This document shows, piece after piece, positions 36,666-46,472 of a DNA stretch of 64,000 bases. The notes beneath the pieces were generated by a model. The model was not told where the DNA came from. It saw nothing but the letters and a program-made list of their open reading frames with translations, and searched no databases. The position numbers and the translations under genes were made by a program. Source of the DNA: PALSA-243 sp963743705. Its GTDB lineage: Bacteria > Acidobacteriota > Terriglobia > Bryobacterales > Bryobacteraceae. Location: assembly GCA_963743705.1 (NCBI GenBank), contig CAVUQS010000019.1, forward strand, positions 682,001-746,000. The letters run 5' to 3'. Position 1 is the stretch's first letter, and each line of letters starts with the position of its first letter.

Positions 36666-38924
36666 CTAATGCCTCTTTTCCACGACTGGAAGCGTGAACG
36701 CGATGTAGCTTTTCGAGACCGCCGGCGGAGTCACGCCACCTGGCGGCACGTATGCGCCCGCCGGATACCCATTCCCACCGGAAACAGGCAGAAGAATGTA
36801 TTCGCGGCCGTTCACCTCATATACCGCCGGGACGCCCAATGAGGCATTCGGAAGATCCTTGCTGAAAATCAGCTTTCCGGTATCCTTATCGAGCGCGTAG
36901 AGCTTGGAATCGTTGCCGGCAAACAACACCAGGCCTCCCGCGGTGATCACAAACCCGCTCTTCGGATACGCATTCCCCCTGGGCGTATCGCTGGGGCCCG
37001 CTTGCGGAAGATCGCCGAAGGGCGCCTGCCATTTGATCTTTCCTGTGTTCAGGTCGTAGGCAGTGATGGTGGTCCATGGCGGCTTGATGATGTACGATTC
37101 GTTGCCGTAGCCTGTCTTGTAACGGGACGGCGGACCCTCCACGTCATCGGGGTATTCAGGCTCGCGAAATCTTGCCAGAGCCAGCGCAGCGGCCGCGGGC
37201 GCGGAACCGGGGGGCGCGGCGTCGGGTTTCGCCAGGAAAGTCATCAGGGTAGTCATGGATTGCGCGGGTATGGAGGAGAATGGCGGCATCGCGCCCCTGC
37301 CCTTCGTAATCACGTCACGCGTCGCTTCCTCACCTAGTCTGCTTACGGCGGCCGAGATCTCAGGCCCACGATCTCCCTTGAGTTCCGGTCCGTGACATGT
37401 CTGGCACGACTGTTCATAAACCGCGCGGCCCATCTGCGCCGGCGTGGGAGGAACCGCGCCGCCCCGTCCCGCTGGGGCGCGACGGGGACGGTCCGGAATC
37501 AGTCCGCCTGCATTGGCCGCCGTCGATTCGCCGGCGGGCACCAGTTTGACGATCGACGGCATATCCTTCGATTGCACGTAGACCGTTCCATTGGACGGGT
37601 CGGCGCCGGTGCTGAAGAACAATGCGCCGCCATTCACGCTGGGAAGGTTGATCGTATCCACCAGGCCCGGCGGCGTATAAAAGCCAGTGCGCGCGCTCGA
37701 CAGCCGGTCTTTCCACCAGTTCTTTTCATCGGGCTTCATAAAGCCGTCGTACATGTCTTTGACCGTCATGCCCTGCCGCGCAAATGGGGGCACCACGGTG
37801 GGAAAGGGCTGCGTCTTCGAAGTGACTTCACCCGGAACGTCGCTCTGCGGAACGGGGCGCTCTTCGATCGGCCACAGCGGCTTGCCGCTCACCCGGTCGA
37901 ACACATAGAGGAAGCCATTCTTCGAAGCGAGCGCGACGGCGTCCACGGTCTTGCCCTCGTGCTTGACGGTTGCCAACTGCGGGGCGGCGTTCGGATCGTA
38001 ATCCCACAGGTCATGATGAACGGTCTGGTAGTGCCATAGATACTTGCCGGTGCGCGCGTCGAGCGCGAGCAGGCAATCCGCAAATAGGTTGTTCCCGTGG
38101 CGGTCTCCACCATAGAGCTCATATTTTGCGGAGGCGACGGGCAGATAGACGATGCCGCGTTTTTCGTCGACAGTGATTTCGCCCCATACGTCGACCCCGC
38201 CCATGTATTTGTAGGCGTCCTTGGGCCACGAGTCGTAGCCCATCTCTCCCGGGCGCGGGATGGTGTGAAAGACCCACAGCAATTTGCCGGTGACGACGTC
38301 GAACGCGCGGATATCGCCGGGAGGCGCGAGATAACCCTCGCCCGTCGCGCTGCCGAGAATGAGAATATTCTCGAAAACACGGCCGGGGGTTCGCGAGGCT
38401 AATCCTCGCGTGCCGCGATCGAGCCCGATCTTCAAGTCGAGTTTCCCGTGGTCCGCGAACGAATCGACCAGTTTGCCGGTGCGGGCGTCGATGGCGTGAA
38501 CGAAGCCCTGCGCGGAGACAAGAATGCGGCGATCCGACCGGTCTTTGCTTTCCCAATAATTTGCTCCGCGCTGGCCGCTGATGCCTCCCCTGCCCCCAAA
38601 TCCTCCGCCGGCCGATTCGAAGGTGTGCGCCCAGAGTTCTTTCCCGGTGGCCGCGTCCACGGCCACCAGCGAGCCTTGCTTGGCGGCGAAATAGGCGATG
38701 TTATCGATCACGATCGGAGAGAAGGTGTAGCTCGGATCGTCGCCGGTGTCATAGGCCCACGCCATCTCGAGCTTGTTTACATTACTCCTGTCGATCTGCT
38801 TGAGCGCGGAGTAATGCGAACTGTCGGAGCCTCCCAGGTAATCCCTCCAGGTGGTTCGCATCTGTTGCGCCGGCAACATTCCCGCGCATGCCAGCAGGAG
38901 CGTGGTTGCTGAAAAAAGGCGCAT
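36666..38924 (-). CDS. PQQ-dependent dehydrogenase with inserted cytochrome c domain
   Basis: The 752-residue exported enzyme has a signal peptide (MRLFSATTLLLACAGMLPAQQ) and eight-bladed propeller repeats such as 'AATGKELWAHTFES', 'VVTGKLLWVFHTIPRPGE', 'RTGKYLWHYQTVHHDLWDYD' and 'KDTGKLIFSKDLPNASLG'. A cytochrome c domain is inserted before the last blades, with CQTCH at 507-511. This is the membrane-bound glucose/quinate or sorbosone-type family that passes electrons to quinone or a cytochrome; substrate unknown. The gene starts four bases after the DUF1080-VCBS gene stop, so the two are co-transcribed. No pqq synthesis genes are in the window. Confidence 0.9.
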   Translation of the reverse strand: MRLFSATTLLLACAGMLPAQQMRTTWRDYLGGSDSSHYSALKQIDRSNVNKLEMAWAYDTGDDPSYTFSPIVIDNIAYFAAKQGSLVAVDAATGKELWAHTFESAGGGFGGRGGISGQRGANYWESKDRSDRRILVSAQGFVHAIDARTGKLVDSFADHGKLDLKIGLDRGTRGLASRTPGRVFENILILGSATGEGYLAPPGDIRAFDVVTGKLLWVFHTIPRPGEMGYDSWPKDAYKYMGGVDVWGEITVDEKRGIVYLPVASAKYELYGGDRHGNNLFADCLLALDARTGKYLWHYQTVHHDLWDYDPNAAPQLATVKHEGKTVDAVALASKNGFLYVFDRVSGKPLWPIEERPVPQSDVPGEVTSKTQPFPTVVPPFARQGMTVKDMYDGFMKPDEKNWWKDRLSSARTGFYTPPGLVDTINLPSVNGGALFFSTGADPSNGTVYVQSKDMPSIVKLVPAGESTAANAGGLIPDRPRRAPAGRGGAVPPTPAQMGRAVYEQSCQTCHGPELKGDRGPEISAAVSRLGEEATRDVITKGRGAMPPFSSIPAQSMTTLMTFLAKPDAAPPGSAPAAAALALARFREPEYPDDVEGPPSRYKTGYGNESYIIKPPWTTITAYDLNTGKIKWQAPFGDLPQAGPSDTPRGNAYPKSGFVITAGGLVLFAGNDSKLYALDKDTGKLIFSKDLPNASLGVPAVYEVNGREYILLPVSGGNGYPAGAYVPPGGVTPPAVSKSYIAFTLPVVEKRH

Positions 38925-38928
38925 GTGA

Positions 38929-40918
38929 CTATCTCCCCCTTGTCCGGGCGGACGGATGCATCTGGTTCCAGAAAATGAAGGTGCCTTTGGGGCCGGACGT
39001 CACCACGTCGGGCGTTCCGTCGTGATTGAGATCGGTGACGATAAACTGCGAGCCGACGCCCGAGCGATTGTGTATCAGCTCCGGCACGAATTCCGCGCCG
39101 CCCTCCGCCTTTGGATTGCGCACGGTTCGATACCAATAGAGGACGGCAGCGCCGTCGGAATCGGGATCGAGGTGGCTTTCAAGGTGAGAGTAGAGACGCT
39201 TCCCGACGATCAGGTCGGGGATGCCGTCGCCATCCATGTCGGCGAACGCGGCGCCGTGCGGTTCGGAGAAGTGACGCCGCCGGCGTTCTTGGTGCTGAAA
39301 TCTCCCATGATGTCGTGCCGCTGGAACGAAATATTCCCCTGCGGGTCGCGCTTTTGTTCGAACCAGGCGAGACCCCAGCCGTGAGCCGCAATGGCCGTGA
39401 CCACATCGGGCAGGCCGTCTCCGTTCACGTCGTAAACGCCCATCTCTGCGCCGCCCGAGCCCAACGCGGCCTCATGAAATTTCCACGGCCCGTCGCCTGC
39501 GCCGGCCGCCGGCTGTTCCCACCAGCCGCGATTGTTCAGAATGTCCATGCGGCCGTCGCCATTGATATCGCCGATGCCCATGCCGTGCGCGGCGGCCATC
39601 CCCGGTTCGGAGATTTTGTGGGCTTTCCAGGGGGCAGTTGGGTTCGCGGGATCGGGCTTGGCGTAAGACATCGTTCCGCCCGGGCCCACGTAGAGCACTT
39701 CGGGTTTGCCATCGCCATCGATGTCCCGGAACAACTCCAGCTCGGAGGTGGCATCCGGAATTACGTTGTAGCGATCCCAGCGCCGGTTTTCGCCTTTGGG
39801 GTTTACAAACAGGTAGATGGGGCGCGAATCGACCACCAGGATGTCGTTCCAGCCGTCGCCGGTGAAGTCGTAGGCAAAATAGGTCATGCCTTCGGGAAAG
39901 TTAGCGCCGGGGCTATAGGTGCGCGCCGCCGTGAACTCATGGCGCTCGGTGTAATTCGGCCCCAGGAAGTAAAAAGGCCCAGCGATGACGTCGGGGATTC
40001 CGTCGTGATTGATGTCGCCGGCGGTGGCGCCCCAGGAGTAATAAAAGTCGCTCAACCGCTGCATGCGGAAATGCGAGGAAACCGTTTCAGCGGGTTCGCG
40101 CTTCACGTTGAGGTCTTTGGCGGAAACCTCGCGGAACTTCACTTCGCCGGTTCCGGCGGCATGCAGCGCGATCGGCCCGTAGCCCATCATGTGATCGTTG
40201 GTGGCGCTGTTGCCAAGACCGCGGCGGCCGTTCAGCGTGACCCAAACCATGTCGGTATCGACAATGACCTGGATGCTGTTCCATTCGTCTGCCGGAAGCG
40301 TGGCGCGCGGAGCGCCGCCCCTGCCTCCCCGTCCGCCCGCGCCGACGGCGGCTCCGCGGCCCCCGGCGGCGGCAGCGGGTCTGGCTGCTGCGTTGGCCAC
40401 TTCAGCCTCGTATTCGGGAAGCGTCGGGGCCAAGCTCGCAAAGCCTGGGACATGGGCCTGTCCGTTCGCCCATTGGCCAGTGGCGATGCGCGTGAATTGA
40501 GCGGTGGCGCGATCCAGTTTGGTGCGGCTCAACTCCTTGCCTTCGGGGCTCAATTCGAGAGCGTACGAATCGGTGTCGCCCTCCTTGAGGGAGATATAGA
40601 CGCCTTTCAGGCCGCCGCTGGCGGTCTTTTCGGCGCGCAGCAGGACGCCCGCGTTGCACGCCGACGAGCAGCGAAATTCCGAATAGAACTGGATATCCTG
40701 ATAGCCCTTATCGAGGACGAGCCAGCCGCCGTCCGGACTGGTCGGGGCGACAGTGATCTCGCCGTTTGCGGCGCGCCAGCCGGCGGAGCCCAGCGTGCGC
40801 AGTCCGGCAAGGGAAGAACCTTGAAGACGGCATCGGGAACGAAATCGTGGGTGGCCGCGAAAATGACGGAAAGCAGCGCGGGAGCGGCGACGAGGCTCGA
40901 CAGCACAAGTCTATTCAA
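38929..40918 (-). CDS. DUF1080 plus VCBS/FG-GAP repeat exported protein, frameshifted
   Basis: The start is TTG 40918, with AGGAG seven bases upstream and a signal peptide 'LNRLVLSSLVAAPALLSVIFA'. The frame breaks after 'ATHDFVPDAVFK' (about 40,825) and continues one base over as 'GSSLAGLRTLGSAGWRAANGEI', the start of a DUF1080 (3-keto-disaccharide hydrolase-like) domain ending near 'YGPIALHAAGTGEVKFREVSAKDL'. VCBS/FG-GAP propeller repeats follow ('AGDINHDGIPDVIAGPFYF', 'DINGDGRMDILNNRGWWEQP', 'DVNGDGLPDVVTAIA'). A second shift near 39,260 leads to 'FADMDGDGIPDLIVGKR' and the end. Two single-base changes restore a protein of about 660 residues. It is a likely secreted sugar-processing or binding protein next to the PQQ dehydrogenase. 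Confidence 0.75.
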
Positions 40919-40952
40919 GGCGGTACTCCTTCTCAATGGCCGCAGTTACGTT

Positions 40953-40979
40953 TGCGCAATACGCAACATAGATTGCGCA
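40953..40979. promoter_or_regulatory. Inverted repeat upstream of the DUF1080-PQQ operon
   Basis: TGCGCAAT (40953-40960) and ATTGCGCA (40972-40979) are perfect inverted repeats 11 bases apart. They lie 35-60 bases upstream of the TTG start at 40918, where an operator is expected. No regulator gene is near, so this is only a candidate site. Confidence 0.4.
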
Positions 40980-41085
40980 CCATACAAATTCGGATAGACA
41001 ATATCACAAATGGCGGAGAATGCAAAGGGAGTCGTTTGAGGAAGTTACCGGAGCGAGAGCGGGAGTGACGCGCGTAGATCTCGAG

Positions 41086-41113
41086 GGGCAGGCCGTGGTC
41101 TCGCGGCCTGCCC
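41086..41113. terminator. Strong hairpin after the radical SAM gene
   Basis: GGGCAGGCCG (41086-41095) and CGGCCTGCCC (41104-41113) form a perfect ten-pair stem with an eight-base loop, 16 bases beyond the radical SAM stop on the minus strand. There is no T-run after it, so it may be a factor-assisted terminator or a REP-like element. Confidence 0.5.
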
Positions 41114-41128
41114 GTCTAATCTTACAGG

Positions 41129-42405
41129 CTAACTGAAGCTGCCACTGACTCCCTGAAAGCCGCGCATGGCCTGTTTGCCGACCCATTTGATGACACGGGT
41201 GGCGTCATAGCAATACGCCAGGTTGTGATTCAGCGTCGAGAAGCAATGCGGTTGGCAGCCCTCTTCATTTCGTCGAGCTGGCTCTTCTCGAACTTATGGC
41301 TGCGGCACGCCCCAATCGTAAGTGGCGGATTACATGGGGAAGCACGGCGCGAGGGTGCCATCCACGCGGACGATCACGTTGTTGTGCCCGGCGCGGCAAT
41401 TCCATTCCTGCAACTTGCCGCGCATGAATTGGCGCATTTCGTTGAGGCGCTGCACCGAATTCACCATCTTGTAGCCGGCGCGGTTCTTCTCGATGAGCCA
41501 ATCCACCAGGCGGTGTACTTCCGGCCAATCCTGCTGGTGGATGTAAGTGACGTTGTCGTGGAGGTGCTCGAAATGCTCCGGCTCGATCATGGGCGGTTCG
41601 TTGATGTGATAGTCGGTAGCGATGCGGTGTCGCGGGCGATTTCGGTGAGGGCGCGAATATCGTCCATATTGTTTCGGCAGTGTTCATGTTGAAGAACACG
41701 GTGTAGCCGTAGCGATATTGACGCTTCACCAGGTGATCGAAATACGAGCGGATGGGCGCCAGGGCTTTGGGCAGACCGGGCTTGATGTCGAGCGCATCGA
41801 CGGCGAGATTGAATGTCGCCACGCCGGCATCACCCAGGCGATCGATACATCCGGCCCAGGAGGCGGCCAATGGTGGGAACGTAGACCCAGAAGCCTTTCT
41901 TAGCGGCGTAATAGACGACCTTGTGTACGAACGGCGGGCGCAATAGCGGCTCGCCTCCCATCAACGCGAGCACGCGACAGCCGTTGTCGTGCAGCCAGTC
42001 GATGGACCGGCGCGCAACGTCTTCGGTCATGCCTTTGACCTTGTTGTCGAAAGCCCAGCAATAGTGGCAATCGAGATTGCATTTCCACTCGGTGAAGAGA
42101 TAGGCGATGATCGGGTGGAAATCGCCAGGGGAAACGCGCGAGCGCACGTAGGGAAACAGCCAGCCGCGCATGGCACGGTACACCTCAGGAGTACCCCATG
42201 CACGCTTTTCGGGCGCGGTTTCCGGGTCGGCAAAATTCAATAGCTCCGGGCGGGATGGATACATGGCTTCGGGCAACGACTGCGGTTCCGAAGTTGTGGG
42301 AAGAAGCGATTTGTTTTTTTGGTTTTTGTCTACGAGTATCTGGTGCAGTTTAAGGTCTACGCGAAAAGTTGAGCGGGGTTCGGGAACTTGCTGCATTTCC
42401 GGCAC
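41129..42405 (-). CDS. Radical SAM protein, several frameshifts
   Basis: The N-terminal part (ATG 42405) reads to 'EWKCNLDCHYCWAFDNKVKGMTEDVARRSIDWLHDNGC', with CX3CX2C, and 'VLALMGGEPLLRPPFVHKVVYYAAKKGFWVYVPT'. The signal then moves frame at about 41,860 ('CIDRLGDAGVATFNLAVDALDIKPGLPKALAPI..YGYTVFFNMN'), at about 41,680, and again after 'MIEPEHFEHLHDNVTYIHQQDWPEVHRLVDWLIEKNRAGYKMVNS..GTLAPCFPM' (about 41,330). It ends 'LAYCYDATRVIKWVGKQAMRGFQGVSGSFS' with stop at 41129. The C-terminal Cys set ('EEGCQPHCFST') would be the SPASM-like cluster. It is either a badly read gene or a pseudogene. The substrate is unknown; it differs from the radical SAM protein at 26603. Confidence 0.7.
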
Positions 42406-42613
42406 AATCGAGGTCTCCTTGCACGTATCTTAAGCAATAAACTGGTTCCCGGCGGATGGGCATAGTGAGTGCGCACACGTTCGAGGATGAGTGGGCGTCA
42501 GGACGCATTCCAAATCGCGGTATCCTATTTACCGCCTCATTTAACCTCAATCTTGGTAAGGCGACGTACAGTGAAGGGTCGGGGCGAATTCCAGGGATGC
42601 TACGGTTGAATAA

Positions 42614-43622
42614 ATGCCAAGCACGAACAGGCAAATCGCATTGGCCGCGCGTCCCGAAGGGATGCCTAAGGAATCGGATTTCCGGCTGATCGATTCGCCC
42701 GTCCCCACACCCGGTCCCGGAGAAGCGTTGGTGCGAGCCTTGTTTCTCTCGGTGGACCCTTACATGCGCGGCCGGATACGCGGCGCCAATGGATATGCCA
42801 AGCCAGTCGAGCCTGGCAGCGTGATGATAGGCGGCGTCGCGGGCCAAGTGGTGGAATCGAACGATCCACGACTGGCAGTGGGCGATTACGTCGAAGGGCA
42901 GTTGGGTTGGCAGGAATACGCTGTGGGTACGGCGAAGACGTTGCGCAAGATCGATCCGAAATTGGGTCCGGTGAGTACCGCGCTGTATGTATTGGGCGCG
43001 CCGGGCTTGGCGGCTTACTTCGGGCTACTCGATATTTGCCGGCCACAGCCAGGGGAAACGGTGGTGGTTTCGGCGCGGCCGGCGCCGTGGGTTCGCTGGC
43101 CGGGCAGATCGCGAAGATCAAACGCTGCCGCGTGGTGGGCATCGCGGGCACCGATGAAAAGGTGAACTATCTCACCAAAGAGATCGGCTTCGACGCGGCG
43201 TTCAACTACAAAACGAATTCCGACTACGAAGCCAAGTTGCACGAACTGGCTCCGAATGGCATCGACGTGTACTTCGATAATGTAGGCGGGCCGCTCACCG
43301 ACGCCGCCATCTACCGCCTGAACCAGCGCGCACGCGTGGCGGTCTGCGGACAAATATCGCAGTACAACTCTGAAAAAACCGAGATGGGCCCGCGCTGGCT
43401 GGGGCAATTGGTGGCGAAGCAGGCCAAGGTCGAGGGCTTCATGGTGCGCCAATTCGCCGAGCGTTTCGACGAAGCCTACCGGCAGTTGGGGAATTGGCTG
43501 CGCGACGGCAAGATTCGCTACCGCGAGAGCGTCATCGAGGGGATCGAAAACCGCCCAAGGCGTTCATCGATATGCTCGAGGGGCGGAACATCGGAAAACA
43601 GTTGGTTAAGATCGCCGCCTAG
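42614..43622 (+). CDS. NADP-dependent MDR-family oxidoreductase, frameshifted
   Basis: The ATG at 42614 gives 'MPSTNRQIALAARPEGMPKESDFRLIDSPVPTPGPGEALVRALFLSVDPYMRGRI', the start of zinc-free medium-chain reductases (CurA / leukotriene B4 dehydrogenase-like). After 'RPQPGETVVVS' the frame shifts at about 43,075 and continues 'GAAGAVGSLAGQIAKIKRCRVVGIAGTDEKVNYLTKEIGFDAAFNYKT', the NADP-binding AAGAVGS loop. A second shift near 43,550 leads to 'APKAFIDMLEGRNIGKQLVKIAA' and the stop at 43620-43622. Restored length is about 335 residues, normal for the family. It reduces enone double bonds in known members; substrate here unknown. Confidence 0.85.
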
Positions 43623-43696
43623 CCCAGGCGGCAAACAAACTCCTCCATTCACAAACGCTCCGGGTTAACGCTTGTTGACCAGAGGAGAGGAGTTTG

Positions 43697-46466
43697 GTGA
43701 GGTTACTACTGCTGTACGCGGGGACGTTCTGTTTCCTTGCGCATTCCCAGGAAGCCATCAACTATGGCAGCGCCGGCGGGCGGATTCTGGACCCGGCGGC
43801 GCCGCCGCGGCCGACGCGAAAGTGGAGGCGCGGCATCTCGCCACCAACACCACGCAAGCTACAGCCGCGGATGCTTACGGCCGCTTTCGTCTCGCCTACC
43901 TGCGCGCGGGCCGGTATGAGATCACGGTGCGCCACGAGGGGTTTGAGAATGCTGTCGAAACGATCGACGTGACGGCGGGTTCGGCGTTCGATCTCTCGAT
44001 CGCTTTGCGGCTCGCCTCGGTCTTGACGATTGAATCGGTGAGCGCCGAGGCGCCGATACTCGAGACCGCGCGCAGCCAGGTGGGCCAAACGGTGACGCAG
44101 AGCGAAATCGCCAAGCTGCCCTTCCTTGGGCGGAACTATCTGGACGCGACTTTGCTCGCGCCGGGTGTTTCTCCGGCGAACACCGCCAGCACGCAATTGT
44201 TTGCGGAAACCTCGGCTGTGTCTGGCCAGGGTATTTCGATCGGTAGCCAGAGGAATTTCTCAAACAGCTTCGTGGTGGACGGTCTTTCGGCGAATGACAA
44301 CGCAGCCGGGTTGGCGGGCGCTTCCTACCCGCTGGATGCGGTCAGCGAGGTGCAGACGGTCACTTCAGGGGGACAGGCGGAATATGGCCGGGCGCTTGGC
44401 GGCTTCGTGAATGTGATTACGAACAGCGGCGGCAATGCGTTTCATGGCGATGTCTACGGCTACTTTGAAACCGGCGGCTGAACGCGGCGAACGCGCTCAC
44501 CAATGCCCGCCTGCCGATGACGCAAGCGCAATATGGCGCAAGCCTGGGCGGCCCGGTGATTCGCGACCGCGCATTCTATTTTGCGAATTTCGAACGGCGA
44601 GATCTGAATCAGGATGGCATCGTCTCTATCTCGCCGGGGAACGCCGCGGCGATCAACGCACGGCTGGCGGCCGCAGGTTATGCGGGTGAGGCGATCTCGA
44701 CGGGGCTGTTTCCGAATCCGCTTCACACGACGAATTTCTTTGCGAAGGCCGATAGCCAGATTGCGGCGCGCGACCAATTCAGCTTGCGCTACAACCTCTA
44801 CGACGTCGATAGCGACAACTCGCGTGGCGCGGGTGGGTTGAGCGCGGTCACGGCGGGCGCCGGCTTGAACGATTTCGATTCCAACATCGCAGCGAGCAAC
44901 ATCGCGACGCTTTCGGCGCGTACGGTGAACGAGACGCGAGTGCAGTTCCTGTATAGCGGGCTCAAGGCGCCGGTGAACGATGCGGTGGGGCCGGCGGTTT
45001 CGATTGCCGGCGTGGCGACGTTCGGGACGCTCTCCGCGTCACCCACGAGGCGGCTCGACCACACTTATCAGGCGGTGGACACGTTGTCGCATCAGGCGGG
45101 GGCGCATGCGTTGCGCGCCGGGGTGGATTTTCTCAACAACGATCTGGCAATTACGTTTCCGCAAGCGGCGCGCGGCAGCTATTCGTTTGCGTCGCTGGCG
45201 GCCTTCCAACAAGGCGCGTATAACAATTCAGGCTTCACGCAATCGTTCGGCAATCCGCGCGCGGCGCAAAACAACCCGAACTTCGGCTGGTTCGCGCAGG
45301 ACGAATGGAAAGCCGCGCCGGGGCTGACGCTGAATCTCGGCGTCCGCTATGACCTGGAGTTCCTCCAGACGATTGCGACGGGCGCGGGCAATCTATCGCC
45401 GCGCGCCGGATTCGCGTGGAATCCGCGCGGATGGACGCGCACGGTGATCCGCGGCGGCTTCGGGTTGTTCTACGACCGCATCCCGCTGCGTCCGCTGGCC
45501 AACGCGCTGATATCGAGCGGCAACACGACCGACGTTACGCCGGCCACGTTCGTGACGATGAGCCTCTCCCCGGCGCAAGCCGGAGCGCCTGTTTTTCCGG
45601 GGATTCTGAACGCGCTCCCGGCGGCCGTGCTGGTGAATTTTTCGACCATGGCGCGCGAGATGAAGCATGCTTATTCCGAACAGGGCAGCGTCGAGATTGA
45701 GCGGCAGATTGGCGAGCGCGGAGTGTTGAGCGTCAGTTATCAGCATTTGCGCGCACGGCACTTGATTATCAGCGTCAACGAAAATGCGCCAGCGTGCGCG
45801 GCCAGCGGGATCAACAACGCATGCCGGCCAAACCCGGCGTTCGGCAATAACAAGCAATACTCGCCGCTGGGCGATTCGCGGTTCGACGCGCTTGAAGCAT
45901 CGTTTGTGGAGCGCGCGGGAAACCGGCTGGCGCTGCGCGCGTCATATACGTACTCGAAGGCGATGGACGACGTGGGCGAATTTTTCTTCAGCGCGCCGAT
46001 CGACAATTTCAACATCTGGAAAGATTGGGGCCGCTCCGACGACGACCAACGCCACCGCGTGGCATTCGCGGGCGTGGTGCAACTCGGACTCGGATTCGAG
46101 TGGAGCGGGATCTTGCAATATTATTCCGCGCTGCCGTTCAATGCCATCACCGGCGCCAACACGATTCAGGGGACCGCGGCGCGGCCGGTGTTGGCGGATG
46201 GCGGGTGCGTCGCGCGCAATTCCGGGAAAGGGTTCGATTTCTTTGCGATTAATATGCGGCTAAGCCGGACATTCCACTTGGGCGAACGATGGCGGGTGCA
46301 GGCTATCGCGGAGGTATTCAACGCGCTCAATCATCGAAATGACATGATTCCGAATGCGGTGTTTGGCGCGGGGGCGTATCCGGGAAATCCGTTGGCGACG
46401 TTTGGTCAGGCGGCGGCGGTGGGAGATCCCAGGTCTGCGCAATTGGCGCTGCGCGTGAGTTTTTGA
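43697..46466 (+). CDS. TonB-dependent receptor with carboxypeptidase-regulatory domain, frameshifted
   Basis: A GAGGAG sequence precedes GTG 43697; the protein starts with a signal peptide 'VRLLLLYAGTFCFLAHSQ'. The frame moves near 43,800 into 'AEARHLATNTTQATAADAYGRFRLAYLRAGRYEITVRHEGF'-type beta-sandwich sequence, then a plug ('SQVGQTVTQSEIAKLPFLGRNYLDATLLAPGV', 'SEVQTVTSGGQAEYGRALGGFVNVITNSGGNAFHG'). A second shift near 44,478 leads to the barrel ('LPMTQAQYGASLGGPVIRDRAFYFANFERRDLNQDG') that ends 'RSAQLALRVSF'. The restored length is about 920 residues, shorter than the tandem pair at 29-36 kb and more divergent, so it has a different ligand. It is convergent with an enolase-superfamily gene. 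Confidence 0.8.
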
Positions 46467-46472
46467 AGCCGC

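Noticed and set aside
39111..40997. 628-residue open frame antisense to the DUF1080-VCBS gene
   Set aside because: Shadow frame with Gly/Ala/Arg-rich sequence; the minus-strand gene has clear repeats and domains.
43672..43696. ATG-like earlier start for the third TonB receptor
   Set aside because: The GTG at 43697 has a better ribosome site and directly begins the signal peptide.
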